Source: Paracoccaceae bacterium (lineage in GTDB: Bacteria; Pseudomonadota; Alphaproteobacteria; Rhodobacterales; Rhodobacteraceae). Taken from it: a stretch of 64,000 nucleotides of DNA. Location of the stretch: NCBI GenBank assembly GCA_020622085.1, contig JAHRYM010000001.1, positions 1,332,608-1,396,607 on the forward strand, read 5' to 3'. The translations under genes were made by a program, and so were the position numbers. Shown here piece by piece: positions 26,908 to 35,635 of the stretch (the first letter of the stretch is position 1; the number at the start of each line of letters is the position of its first letter). The notes under the pieces were generated by a model that was not told the DNA's origin, made no database searches, and worked only from the letters and a program-made list of their open reading frames with translations.

Positions 26908-29082
26908 TCAGTTGCCGGTGATGCGAAGCATGGCCTCGCGCAGATCCGCCGCCGAACCAAGCGCGGCGCGATTGAGCACTGCCGATACGGTGGGCGCGGC
27001 AAGCCCGCCCGTCACGCGCAGGATTTCGTAATCGAGACTGTCGAAGAACCGTTCCTGGATGCCATCCGCCCAGATCGCCCCCATCGACATGCTGCGCACC
27101 GTCTGTTCGGCGATGATGACGCGACCGGTCCGGCTGACGGACTGGCCGACGGTGTCCCAGTCGATCCCGTGATGATCAAGGTTGCGCAGGTCGATCACTT
27201 CGGCATCGATCCCGGTTTCCTCGGCAATTTTCACCGCCAACGCCCCCATGACCGAGGTCGTCAGGACCGTGCAGGCGCTGCCGTCCCGCAGCACATGCGC
27301 CCGGCGGAACGGAATGCAGAAGTCGCGGTCGCCTGCCGGAACGTCGAACTCGCGCTGATAAAGCTCTGTATGCTCGATCACCACAACCGGATCGTCACAG
27401 CGCAGGGCCGCGTTCATCAGGCCGATATAGTCATGCGCGGTGGCCGGGCTGATGATGCGCCAGCCGGGAAACAGCCCGAACAGGGCGGAAGGATCGGCGC
27501 TGTGTTGCGAGCCGTAGCCGGTATGGGGCGACACCCGCACCCGCATCACCAGGGGCACCGGAAAACCCGATCCGAACATGTGGCGCACCTTGCCCACGCC
27601 ATGTGCAATCTGGTCGGCGGCCGTCAGGCAGAAATCGCCGAACATGATCTCGACCACCGGACGCAACCCGTTCAGCGCCGCGCCAAGTGCCACGCCGGTG
27701 AAGCCGTTCTCGGCGATGGGCATGGGCAGCACCCGGCCCGGCCAGCGTTCAAGCGCCCCCTTGGTAAAGCCCGATACACCACCGCGCATCTGGTGCACGT
27801 CCTCGCCCATGACGATGATGCGCGGATCGCGGTCCATCGCGGCCGACAGCGTTTCCGAGGCGGCGGTGACGAATTTCACCCGCTCGGTTGCGACGCCGGC
27901 CATGTCCTCGTGATCCAGCACGCGGGCGTCATCCAGTTCGGACAGGTCGCCAAGGATGCCGTCGTCGCGCGTGGCGGGATCGGGCCAGAGCCGGTCGGGG
28001 ATGCGCTGCGCATTGCCGCCCGGCACGGTTTCGGTCAGCTTCGCGGCGGCGGCGGAGACGCGGCCCGTCACCGTCGCGTCAATGCGGGCCAGGTCTTCGG
28101 CGCTGGTGATCCCCATTTCGCGCAGGCGTCGCGCTGCGGTCGTCACGGGGTCGCGGGCCAGCCATTCCTCCTCCTCGGCCAGCGGGCGATATCCGAAATC
28201 GCTGCCCTTGCGGCTGCCGGACTGGTGGAAGTGGCGATACATCAGCGCCTCCACCACCACCGGACCGCCATCATTGGTGATGATCCGCCGCGCCTCGGCC
28301 ATGGCGTTGTGGACGGCGACCACGTCCATCCCGTCGACCTCGATCGACGGGATGCCCAGCATCGCCCCGCGGGACGAAATCCGCGTTTCCCGGGTGATGT
28401 CGGTAATGCGGGTCGAGACGCCGTAGAGGTTGTTCTCGATGAAGAAGATCGTCGGCACGCCTTGCGCGGCGGCGATGTTCATCGCCTCGTAGCTGGCGCC
28501 GTTCTGGGCCGCGCCGTCCCCGAAGAACGCGACCGAGACCTGATCGCGGCCCAGCATCTTGTCGGCCAGCGCATAGCCCACGGCATGGGGCGGGTTGCCC
28601 CCGACGATGGCCGAGGTTCCCATGATCCCCGCCGCCGCATTGCGCATGTGCATGGACCCGCCGCGCCCGCCGCAATAGCCCGGGGTCAGGCCCATGATCT
28701 CGGCCATGAAGCGGTGAATCGCCTCGTCCATCTCGGGGGTAAATGCATCGTTGAGGACGTCAAAGCCCTTGGGGGTGACGGCGTTGACCAGTTTCATCAG
28801 CACCTGATGATGCGCGCGATGTGTGCCATTGATCCGGTCATGCGGCCCCAGGACCGACATCGCGCCCACGGCGCCCGCCTCTTGCCCGATGCTCGCATGG
28901 GCAGGCCCGTGGATCAGACCCGCCTTTTCCAGGTCCAGCAGCTTTTCCTCGAAACGGCGGATCAGCAGCATCTGGCCATACCAATGGACAAGATCAGAAG
29001 GCTGCTCCTGTTCCCAGTCGGCCGCTTCGGATTCCAGTCGGAACCATGGGGCCGACGGGGTGAGCTGGGTCCGTTTCGCCAT
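26908..29082 (-). CDS. Fused E1 alpha-beta of a 2-oxoacid or acetoin dehydrogenase
   Basis: A 724-residue TPP enzyme combining both E1 subunits in one chain. The alpha part (to about 330) has RFEEKLLDL and the TPP motif GDGAAQNGASYEAMN with IENNLYG. The beta part (from about 395) begins KFVTAASETLSAAM with GEDVHQMRGGVSGFTKG. Similar fusions occur in some branched-chain and acetoin-type dehydrogenases. The AcoC-like protein at 32304-33584 is a suitable lipoyl partner; no E3 gene is in the window. The start at 29082 was chosen over an upstream one that would remove most of the promoter space. Confidence 0.9.
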   Translation of the reverse strand: MAKRTQLTPSAPWFRLESEAADWEQEQPSDLVHWYGQMLLIRRFEEKLLDLEKAGLIHGPAHASIGQEAGAVGAMSVLGPHDRINGTHRAHHQVLMKLVNAVTPKGFDVLNDAFTPEMDEAIHRFMAEIMGLTPGYCGGRGGSMHMRNAAAGIMGTSAIVGGNPPHAVGYALADKMLGRDQVSVAFFGDGAAQNGASYEAMNIAAAQGVPTIFFIENNLYGVSTRITDITRETRISSRGAMLGIPSIEVDGMDVVAVHNAMAEARRIITNDGGPVVVEALMYRHFHQSGSRKGSDFGYRPLAEEEEWLARDPVTTAARRLREMGITSAEDLARIDATVTGRVSAAAAKLTETVPGGNAQRIPDRLWPDPATRDDGILGDLSELDDARVLDHEDMAGVATERVKFVTAASETLSAAMDRDPRIIVMGEDVHQMRGGVSGFTKGALERWPGRVLPMPIAENGFTGVALGAALNGLRPVVEIMFGDFCLTAADQIAHGVGKVRHMFGSGFPVPLVMRVRVSPHTGYGSQHSADPSALFGLFPGWRIISPATAHDYIGLMNAALRCDDPVVVIEHTELYQREFDVPAGDRDFCIPFRRAHVLRDGSACTVLTTSVMGALAVKIAEETGIDAEVIDLRNLDHHGIDWDTVGQSVSRTGRVIIAEQTVRSMSMGAIWADGIQERFFDSLDYEILRVTGGLAAPTVSAVLNRAALGSAADLREAMLRITGN

Positions 29083-29140
29083 CGTCCGTCCCTTGCCGGA
29101 CCGGCCCTCCGCTGGCTGCGGAACGGTCGGCCATGCTTTA

Positions 29141-29155
29141 TGGAAATTAATTCCG
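29141..29155. promoter_or_regulatory. IclR-like operator in the divergent E1/acyl-CoA dehydrogenase promoter
   Basis: TGGAAATTAATTCCG has arms GGAA/TTCC about a 5-base ATTAA core. It matches 13 of 15 positions of the E. coli IclR site as I remember it. A near copy lies at 34497-34511 beside the iclR-type gene. Confidence 0.5.
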
Positions 29156-29250
29156 TTTTCGCTTGAAACGAACACTAAGCCGTGTCAGCGTTTTTGCGCA
29201 ACAGAAATCTTCGTGCAGGCTCCGGACTGGCCAGAGGGCAGGAAACCGAC

Positions 29251-30393
29251 ATGATCCGCGACCCCCAGATCCTTGACGGGCTGATCGGAACGGTGCGCCG
29301 TTTCGTGCGCGACCGGCTGATCCCGGCCGAAGGCGAAGTCGAGGAAACGAACGCGATCCCGGCGGCCATCATCGACGAGATGCGCGCCCTCGGCCTGTTC
29401 GGAATGTCGATCCCCGAAGAATACGGCGGACTTGGCCTGACGATGGAGGAAGAGGTGCTGGTGGCCCTTGAACTGGGGCAGACATCGGCTGCGTTCCGGT
29501 CTGTATTCGGCACCAACAACGGGATCGGCGCGCAGGGCATCATCGTCGACGGCACGCCCGGGCAAAAGGAATACTGGCTGCCGCGGATGGCCTCGGGGCA
29601 GATGATCGGGTCTTTCGCGCTGACGGAACCGGATGTCGGATCGGATGCCGGTTCCGTCAGGACCACCGCGCGGCGCGAGGGCGACCACTACATCCTGAAC
29701 GGCACCAAGCGCTATATCACCAACGCGCCGGTCGCGGATGTCTTCACCCTGATGGCCCGCACCGGAGGGCCGGGGCCTGCGGGCGTATCGGCCTTTCTTG
29801 TGCCGGCGGACAGCCCCGGCCTGTCGCTTGGCCAGCCTGATCGCAAGATGGGCCAAAGGGGGACCAAGACCTGCGATGTGATCCTGACGGATTGCCGTGT
29901 CCGCGCGGATGCCCTGATCGGCGGCGCCGAGGGCCAGGGCTTCAAGACCGCGATGAAGGTGCTCAACCGTGGTCGCCTGCATATCGCGGCATTCTGCGTC
30001 GGGCAGGCGCAGCGGCTTTGCGATGAATCCGTGGCCTTCGCCACCGCACGCCACCAGTTCGGAAAACCGATCGCCGAACATCAGCTTGTGCAGGCGATGC
30101 TGGCCGACTGCGCGACCGAGACCTATGCCGGGCGCTGCATGGTGATCGACGCCGCCCGCCGTTTCGATGCGGGCGAACGGATCATCCAGCAGGCGGCATC
30201 CTGCAAGCTCTACTGCTCCGAAATGGTCGGTCGCGTGGCGGACCGGGCGGTGCAGATCCACGGCGGGGCCGGCTACATGCAGGAATATCCGGTCGAACAC
30301 TTCTACCGCGACGTGCGGCTGTTCCGGCTGTATGAAGGAACATCGCAGATCCAGCAGATCATCATCGCGCGCGAGATGTGCGCCCAGAGGTGA
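29251..30393 (+). CDS. Acyl-CoA dehydrogenase
   Basis: A 380-residue FAD enzyme of normal length. Recognisable stretches are GSFALTEPDVGSDAGS, NGTKRYITNAPVADVF, the C-terminal HGGAGYMQEYPVEHFYRDVR, and the catalytic-base region YEGTSQIQQIIIAR (Glu in YEGTS). It introduces a 2,3 double bond into an acyl-CoA. The ATG at 29251 has an AGGAAA ribosome-binding site. It is divergent from the E1 gene and heads a three-gene operon with the kinase and aldolase. Confidence 0.92.
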   Translation: MIRDPQILDGLIGTVRRFVRDRLIPAEGEVEETNAIPAAIIDEMRALGLFGMSIPEEYGGLGLTMEEEVLVALELGQTSAAFRSVFGTNNGIGAQGIIVDGTPGQKEYWLPRMASGQMIGSFALTEPDVGSDAGSVRTTARREGDHYILNGTKRYITNAPVADVFTLMARTGGPGPAGVSAFLVPADSPGLSLGQPDRKMGQRGTKTCDVILTDCRVRADALIGGAEGQGFKTAMKVLNRGRLHIAAFCVGQAQRLCDESVAFATARHQFGKPIAEHQLVQAMLADCATETYAGRCMVIDAARRFDAGERIIQQAASCKLYCSEMVGRVADRAVQIHGGAGYMQEYPVEHFYRDVRLFRLYEGTSQIQQIIIAREMCAQR

Positions 30394-30402
30394 CCGACCC
30401 CC

Positions 30403-31659
30403 ATGCCCCCTGCAATCGGCATCATCGCGGATGACTTTACCGGCGCGGTGATGGTCGCCGGGATGCTGGAGGGGCGCGGCATATGCTGCCCTGTCCTCTT
30501 CCGACCTGAAGCGGCGGCCGGGGGGAGCCGTGCGAGGGCGCTGGTGGCCGCCGCGCGCAGCCGGACGGTGCCGGCCGTTGACGCCATGGCAGAAATCGGG
30601 GCGTGGCACGATGCATTGTCGGCGGCAGGCTGCATGCGGATCGCCTACAAGGCCTGCGCCAGTTTCGATTCCACGCCGCAGGGCAATATCGGACCCGCAG
30701 CCGATCTGCTGGCCGCCCGCGCGGGGAAACGCCCCGTGCTGATGAGCGCGGGCTTTCCCCGCTTCGGCGCGACGGTGCATCAGGGCTATCTGTTCTACCG
30801 CCACCGCCTGGTCTCTGATTCAATCAAGCGGTTTGATCCGCTGACCCCGATGGAGGATCCGGACCTCGTGCGCTTTCTGGGCCGCCAGACCCCGCACCCG
30901 GTGGCATTGATCGGCCATCTGATCCTGCGGCAGGGGATCGACGCGGTCGAGGATGCGTTGCGAAATCTTGTCGTCGAAGGTGCGGGCCATGTCCTGCTCG
31001 ATACCTCCGACGATGAGGATGTGGCGGTGGTGGCCGGTCTGGCCGCGCGCCTGGAGCTGCCCGTTGTGGCAAGCGATCCATTGATCGTGGAACTTGTCGC
31101 CCGCCTGGCGGACGCGACCGATGTCACCCCGCCCCCTGCCCCCCCGCGCGGGCGCAGCGTCGTGCTGGCGGGCAGCACCGGACCCGTGGTGATGGACCAG
31201 CTTGCCGCCTTCGCGCAGCATCATCCCGTCCTGACGCTTGACCTGCTTGATCCGCGCGGGGCCGAAGGACTGGTGGGCCATGCGCTTGAGTGGGCGGCGG
31301 GACAGTGCGGCAGCCTCGCCATCTCGACCGCGACGGGCGCCACGGGCCTTGCCGGCAGCCAGTCGGCGCTTGGACCCATCCGTGCGGCACGGATGGCCGA
31401 GGATATCCTTGCCCGTGTCGCCAAGGGCCTGCATGACGCGGGCTTTCGCCGCTTTGTCGTCGCCGGGGGCGAGACATCGGGCGCCGTCGTTGCCGCCCTT
31501 GGCCTGCGGCATGCCCGCGCGCTGCCGGAAGGGCCGCTTGGCCTTGGTTGCTGCCTGTCGGAGAGCGATGATCCGGTCTGGATGTTCCTGAAGCCCGGCA
31601 AGCTCGGGGCCGATGACATCTTGCTGCGCGCCGTCGCCACAGAAGGAGAGACCTCTTGA
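30403..31659 (+). CDS. DUF1537-family four-carbon sugar-acid kinase (OtnK/YgbK type)
   Basis: A 418-residue kinase family protein. The N-terminal IGIIADDFTGAVMVAGML corresponds to the ADDLTGA motif of OtnK/DtnK, and the C-terminal FVVAGGETSGAVVAAL to the nucleotide-binding GGETS motif. Known members phosphorylate threonate, erythronate or 3-oxo-tetronate. It overlaps the aldolase gene by 4 bp, the normal pairing for 3-oxo-tetronate breakdown. Confidence 0.88.
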   Translation: MPPAIGIIADDFTGAVMVAGMLEGRGICCPVLFRPEAAAGGSRARALVAAARSRTVPAVDAMAEIGAWHDALSAAGCMRIAYKACASFDSTPQGNIGPAADLLAARAGKRPVLMSAGFPRFGATVHQGYLFYRHRLVSDSIKRFDPLTPMEDPDLVRFLGRQTPHPVALIGHLILRQGIDAVEDALRNLVVEGAGHVLLDTSDDEDVAVVAGLAARLELPVVASDPLIVELVARLADATDVTPPPAPPRGRSVVLAGSTGPVVMDQLAAFAQHHPVLTLDLLDPRGAEGLVGHALEWAAGQCGSLAISTATGATGLAGSQSALGPIRAARMAEDILARVAKGLHDAGFRRFVVAGGETSGAVVAALGLRHARALPEGPLGLGCCLSESDDPVWMFLKPGKLGADDILLRAVATEGETS

Positions 31660-32300
31660 CCGAAACAGATGCAAGGAGCGCGCTGGTTCAGTCCGCACAG
31701 GCCTCGGTCCGCCTTGGCCTGAACAGCGGCACGGTGGGCAATTTCAGCCTGCGCCACGGGGCGGGCATGCTGATCACCCCCACGGGCATAGCGCCCGGGG
31801 CGATGACGGCGGACCAGATCGTGGCGATGGACCTGCATGGCAAATGGCAGGGGGACTGGGTGCCCTCCTCCGAATGGTCGATCCATGCCCACATCTATGC
31901 GGCGCGGCCAGATGCCGGCGCGGTCATCCACGCCCACCCCGACCATTGCGTGGCACTTTCCTGCCTGCGGCAGGCGATCCCGCCCTTTCACTACATGATC
32001 GCGGGCTTTGGCGGCACCACGATTCCCTGCGCGCCCTATGCCTGTTTTGGAAGCGTCGATCTGGCAAAGGCGGTGGCAGGGGCGCTTGGCCCGAACCTTT
32101 CCGCCTGCCTGATGGCAAATCATGGCATGGTCGCCCTCGGGCCCGACCTTGCCACCGCCCTGTCGCGGGCGGCCAAGCTGGAAACGCTTGCACGGCAGTA
32201 TCTGCTTGCCCGCGCGGCCGGGGATCCGGTGCTCCTGACCCCGGCAGAGATGGAAGAAGCCGCTGCGCGATATGCCGGCTATGGCAAACAGCCACGCTGA
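31656..32300 (+). CDS. Class II aldolase/adducin family (OtnC-like) protein
   Basis: A 214-residue zinc aldolase. Metal and catalytic residues are readable: Glu in PSSEWSIHAHIY, His-x-His in IHAHPDH, and His in MANHGMVALG. It starts with TTG overlapping the kinase stop; AGAAGGAG lies upstream. With the DUF1537 kinase it could split a phosphorylated 3-oxo-tetronate into dihydroxyacetone phosphate and CO2. The usual dehydrogenase and isomerase of that pathway are not adjacent, so the real substrate is open. Confidence 0.88.
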   Translation: MTETDARSALVQSAQASVRLGLNSGTVGNFSLRHGAGMLITPTGIAPGAMTADQIVAMDLHGKWQGDWVPSSEWSIHAHIYAARPDAGAVIHAHPDHCVALSCLRQAIPPFHYMIAGFGGTTIPCAPYACFGSVDLAKAVAGALGPNLSACLMANHGMVALGPDLATALSRAAKLETLARQYLLARAAGDPVLLTPAEMEEAAARYAGYGKQPR

Positions 32301-32303
32301 TCC

Positions 32304-33584
32304 TCAGCCGGCACTGCGCCAGACTTCGGACAGGATGCGCAGCGACAGGCCGGGGTGTTCCAGATGCGGCATGTGCCCGCAGGCATCCACCGCATGCAGC
32401 CCCACCGTCGCGGGAAGGTCGCGCGTCGTGCGGAAGGGAAGGATGCTGTCCTGCCGCCCGAACACCACACGCGCCGGGATGCGCAGGCGCGCCAGATCGG
32501 CCCGGACCGACAGGGCCTGCGTTCCGTCTGGGAAGAAGCGATCTGCAAAGGCGGTCATCGCAGATGTCAGGCTTTCGTCCTGACGCTGGCCGGCGACGAT
32601 CCTGACGAAAGCCTCGCTGATGATCGCAGGATCATGCACCAGCCGTTCCAGCCACGGGCGCAAGCTGGCGGCGCTGCGGGCGCGAAGGATACCACGGACG
32701 AAGGCCTCGTCGATTTCGGGACCAAGGCCCGCAGGGGCGAAAAGGCAAAGGCCCCGCAGGTCGATGTTGCCCCGCATGGCAAGCCGGACTGCAACCGCAG
32801 CACCGAAGGAATGGCCCGCAAGAACGACCGGCCCCGATATCTGTCCAGCCAGCGCCGTTTCCACAAGCGTGCAAAGCGCATCGGCATCGGCGGGAACGGC
32901 ACGGGGCGATGCGCCATGCGCGGGAAGGTCAAGCGCCAGCACGGGGAAATCCACCCGCGCCCCGGCAAAAAGCCCGCGCCAGTTGTTCAGGTCGGCGCTG
33001 TAGCCGTGCAGCAGGACGACCGGCATCCCCTCGCCCTTGCGCAGCCAGACGGCATTGAGGGTGCTGACGACCCGGGGCGACGGTGGAATGGCGGACGAGG
33101 GCGCGGCGGCGAGGGCAGCGAGCCGTGACATCACGTCGGATTTCTGCACCCGCCCGCCCGGTCCGGTGCCGGCCAGCCCCGCCAGATCGACGCCCTTTTC
33201 CCGCGCGATGCGCCGCGCAAGCGGCGTGGGGTTGGGCAGCCGCGCTCCGGCAGGGCGGTGGGCGGCAGGTGGCTGGGCGACCGGCGAGGAGGGCGCAGCC
33301 GCGGGCGCAACGGGCAGAACGGCGGCGGAGGCTTCCACCACCGACTCCTCCGTCGCGAAGATGCGCGCCACTTCGGACCCCACCTCGATCTCGGCCCCCT
33401 CGGAGGCCAGATGGCGCAGGATACCGGCGGCGGGGGCTTCCACCTCGACCGCAGCCTTGTCATTATCGATCTCGAAAATCACCTGACCGGCCGTGACCGT
33501 CTCACCATTCCCGACCAGCCAGCGCGCGATCCGGCCTGCCTGCATCTCCAGGCTGACCTTGGGGTAGAGGACCGGAACGGGCAT
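32304..33584 (-). CDS. AcoC-like lipoyl-domain / alpha-beta hydrolase protein
   Basis: A 426-residue three-part protein. Residues 1-75 form a lipoyl domain with Lys in IDNDKAAVEVEAP. Residues about 110-150 form an E3-binding domain (PTPLARRIAREKGVDLAGLA, then GTGPGGRV). The rest is an alpha/beta hydrolase with nucleophile Ser in LAGHSFGAAVA. This is the layout of AcoC, the E2 of acetoin dehydrogenase. It lacks the usual CoA acyltransferase catalytic domain (no HxxxDG). Its stop lies 3 bases from the convergent aldolase stop. The E1 partner is the fused gene at 26908-29082. Confidence 0.9.
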   Translation of the reverse strand: MPVPVLYPKVSLEMQAGRIARWLVGNGETVTAGQVIFEIDNDKAAVEVEAPAAGILRHLASEGAEIEVGSEVARIFATEESVVEASAAVLPVAPAAAPSSPVAQPPAAHRPAGARLPNPTPLARRIAREKGVDLAGLAGTGPGGRVQKSDVMSRLAALAAAPSSAIPPSPRVVSTLNAVWLRKGEGMPVVLLHGYSADLNNWRGLFAGARVDFPVLALDLPAHGASPRAVPADADALCTLVETALAGQISGPVVLAGHSFGAAVAVRLAMRGNIDLRGLCLFAPAGLGPEIDEAFVRGILRARSAASLRPWLERLVHDPAIISEAFVRIVAGQRQDESLTSAMTAFADRFFPDGTQALSVRADLARLRIPARVVFGRQDSILPFRTTRDLPATVGLHAVDACGHMPHLEHPGLSLRILSEVWRSAG

Positions 33585-33613
33585 GGCGTCTCCTTGGATC
33601 TGGTTCGGCAGGG

Positions 33614-34438
33614 TTACAGGGCGGCGGCCGTTTCCGGCTGGCCGGTCAGGCGCGCGCGCAGGCGGTCCACGGTCGCCACAAGATCGGGGCCGACGCGGGA
33701 CAGGCAGACATCCTGCGGGATGATGTCGACGATCCCGCCGCAGGTGATGGCGACCAGCGGCGAGCCATCGGTCGGGCGAAAGGCCACGCCGACCGCGTTG
33801 ATGTAGCTGTACCAGGCGCCGAAGGTCGCAACGAAGCCCCGCTGGCGATAACTCTCGGCGGCCTCGACCAGCGTGGCGCGGATGCGGCTTTCCTGACCGG
33901 GCTCTGTTGCGATGATCTGCTCGACCACATCCTCGCGGATATCGGGGCGCATCCCGGCCAGATAGGCGAGTCCCATCGCCGTGCGCCAGATCGGCAGGCG
34001 AGAGCCGACGTTCAGCCGCAGCGACACCGGGCTTTGCGACCGGCAGTTGGCGAGATAGACCATCTCGAGCCCGTCGCGCGTGCCAAGCGCCGTGGCGACT
34101 CCCGTCCGGTTCGCCAGTTCCTGCATCAGGGGCTGCGCCATATGCACCACCGCGCTGGAGCTGAGCGCCGAGTAACCCAGCGACACCGTCGCCGGCCCGA
34201 TGCTGTAGCGGCCAAGCTGCGTGTCGTAATGCAGATACCCCAATGAGACGAGCGTCGCCGTCAGCCGCGAGACGGTGGCCTTGGGCAGGCCGGTCCGCTC
34301 GATCAGTTCCTGATTGCCCAGCGTCGTGTCATCCGCCGTGAAAGATCTCAGGATTTCCAGCCCCCGCGTCAGCGAAGCGGCGGGATTGCTGGCCTCGACC
34401 GTTTCCCCACCCTCCGCAGGCATCACCCTTTTGCGCAT
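33614..34438 (-). CDS. IclR-family regulator
   Basis: A 274-residue regulator. Residues about 20-80 form the winged helix (ELIERTGLPKATVSRLTATL). The rest is the IclR effector domain (VYLANCRSQSPVSLRLNVG). The start at 34438 has GGGGAG just upstream. It is divergent from the importer permease gene and cotranscribed with the AcoC-like gene. The dyads at 34497-34511 and 29141-29155 fit an IclR site, so it may control both divergent promoters. Confidence 0.88.
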   Translation of the reverse strand: MRKRVMPAEGGETVEASNPAASLTRGLEILRSFTADDTTLGNQELIERTGLPKATVSRLTATLVSLGYLHYDTQLGRYSIGPATVSLGYSALSSSAVVHMAQPLMQELANRTGVATALGTRDGLEMVYLANCRSQSPVSLRLNVGSRLPIWRTAMGLAYLAGMRPDIREDVVEQIIATEPGQESRIRATLVEAAESYRQRGFVATFGAWYSYINAVGVAFRPTDGSPLVAITCGGIVDIIPQDVCLSRVGPDLVATVDRLRARLTGQPETAAAL

Positions 34439-34496
34439 CTCTCCCCCCGTTTCCTGCCATCTGGCCGCATTGATGCCTGGCAGGTCGGCGAATATC

Positions 34497-34511
34497 TGAA
34501 ACTTAATTTCA
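34497..34511. promoter_or_regulatory. IclR-like operator between iclR-type gene and importer operon
   Basis: TGAAACTTAATTTCA has perfect TGAAA/TTTCA arms and the same TTAATT core as the dyad at 29141-29155 (shared pattern TGrAAmTTAATTyCr). It lies 8 bases before the -35 box of the plus-strand promoter. Confidence 0.5.
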
Positions 34512-34517
34512 ATTACG

Positions 34518-34547
34518 TTGACGGCCTGTCCACCGATTGTCAATACT
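34518..34547 (+). promoter_or_regulatory. Promoter for the dpp-like importer operon
   Basis: TTGACG (34518-34523) and AATACT (34542-34547) with an 18-base spacer, about 70 bases before the permease ATG. It is the only sigma70-like pair I see in the 180-base gap. Confidence 0.5.
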
Positions 34548-34618
34548 AGCGGCGAAAGCATCGCACCTCCATCCGCCTCTGCTCGACGGGCCGGTGATAC
34601 TTCGGGAAGGAAAAGGCT

Positions 34619-35632
34619 ATGATCCGCTACATCCTGCGCCGCCTGATCGCGATGCCGTTTCTGGTGCTGGGGATCGTCACGCTTGCCTTTCTCTTGACCA
34701 GCGTCACCAAGGGCGATCCGCTGACAGCCATCGTGTCGGACCGCCAGATGAACAACCCCGAGGTCGTGGCTGCGGCAAAGGCCAGATGGGGCCTGGATCG
34801 CAGCCTGCCCGAACGCTACGCGATCTACGTCGGCAACCTCGTGCAGGGCGACATGGGCACCTCGTTCATCACGCGGCGGCCGGTGGCGCAGGATGTGATG
34901 TTCCGCCTTCCCGCCACGATGGAACTGGTGACCGCCGCGATGATCGTCGGCGCGACCATAGGCATCAGTCTTGGCGTGCTGGCGGCCTATTTCCGCAACA
35001 CGGTGATCGACCACACGGCGCGGCTGTTTGCGCTGTTCGGCTCTTCGATCCCCGTGTTCTGGCTGGGGCTTGCGCTGCTATATGTCTTTTCGGTGCAATG
35101 GGGCGTCCTGCCCGGCCCGGGGCGACTGGACGCCCGCGCCACGCCGCCGACGACGATCACGGGCTTCATGACCATCGACACGCTGCTTGCGGGCGACATC
35201 CGGCTGTTTCTGGATGCGGTCTGGCACCTGATCCTGCCCGCCTTCGTGCTGGGCTGGGCGGTGGCGGGAACCATCTCCCGCCTCGTGCGTGCCAACATGC
35301 TGGAAATCCTGTCGCGCGACTTCATCCTGACCGCCCGCGCCAAGGGCGCCGGAGAGTTCCGCGTCGTCATCCGCCACGCGCTGCGCAATACCCTGGTCCC
35401 GACGCTGACGGTGATCGGCTATTCCTTTGCCTACCTGCTGACCGGCGCCGTCCTGACGGAAACGATCTTTTCCTGGCCCGGCATGGGATCCTATGCGGTC
35501 GAGGCGGCGCGGGGGCTGGATTTTCCCGCCATCATCGGCGTGACCATCGTTGGTGGCATCATCTTCCTTGTCGTCAACCTTCTGACCGATATCGCCTATG
35601 TCATCGCCAACCCCCGTGTGCGGCTGGGCTGA
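34619..35632 (+). CDS. ABC transporter permease, DppB type
   Basis: A 337-residue permease starting MIRYILRRLIAMPFLVLGIV, the normal DppB/OppB start with one helix and a long periplasmic loop. The EAA-like loop is near RAKGAGEFRVVIRHALRNTL. GGAAGGAAAAGG lies before the ATG. It is the first of four importer genes that match the distant binding protein at 25267-26868. Confidence 0.93.
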   Translation: MIRYILRRLIAMPFLVLGIVTLAFLLTSVTKGDPLTAIVSDRQMNNPEVVAAAKARWGLDRSLPERYAIYVGNLVQGDMGTSFITRRPVAQDVMFRLPATMELVTAAMIVGATIGISLGVLAAYFRNTVIDHTARLFALFGSSIPVFWLGLALLYVFSVQWGVLPGPGRLDARATPPTTITGFMTIDTLLAGDIRLFLDAVWHLILPAFVLGWAVAGTISRLVRANMLEILSRDFILTARAKGAGEFRVVIRHALRNTLVPTLTVIGYSFAYLLTGAVLTETIFSWPGMGSYAVEAARGLDFPAIIGVTIVGGIIFLVVNLLTDIAYVIANPRVRLG

Positions 35633-35635
35633 TCC

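Noticed and set aside
26272-29166. A 964-codon open frame on the plus strand opposite the fused E1 gene
   Set aside because: It is the mirror of a gene with clear TPP motifs, is rich in His/Arg/Gly as antisense frames in high-GC DNA are, and shows no family motif.
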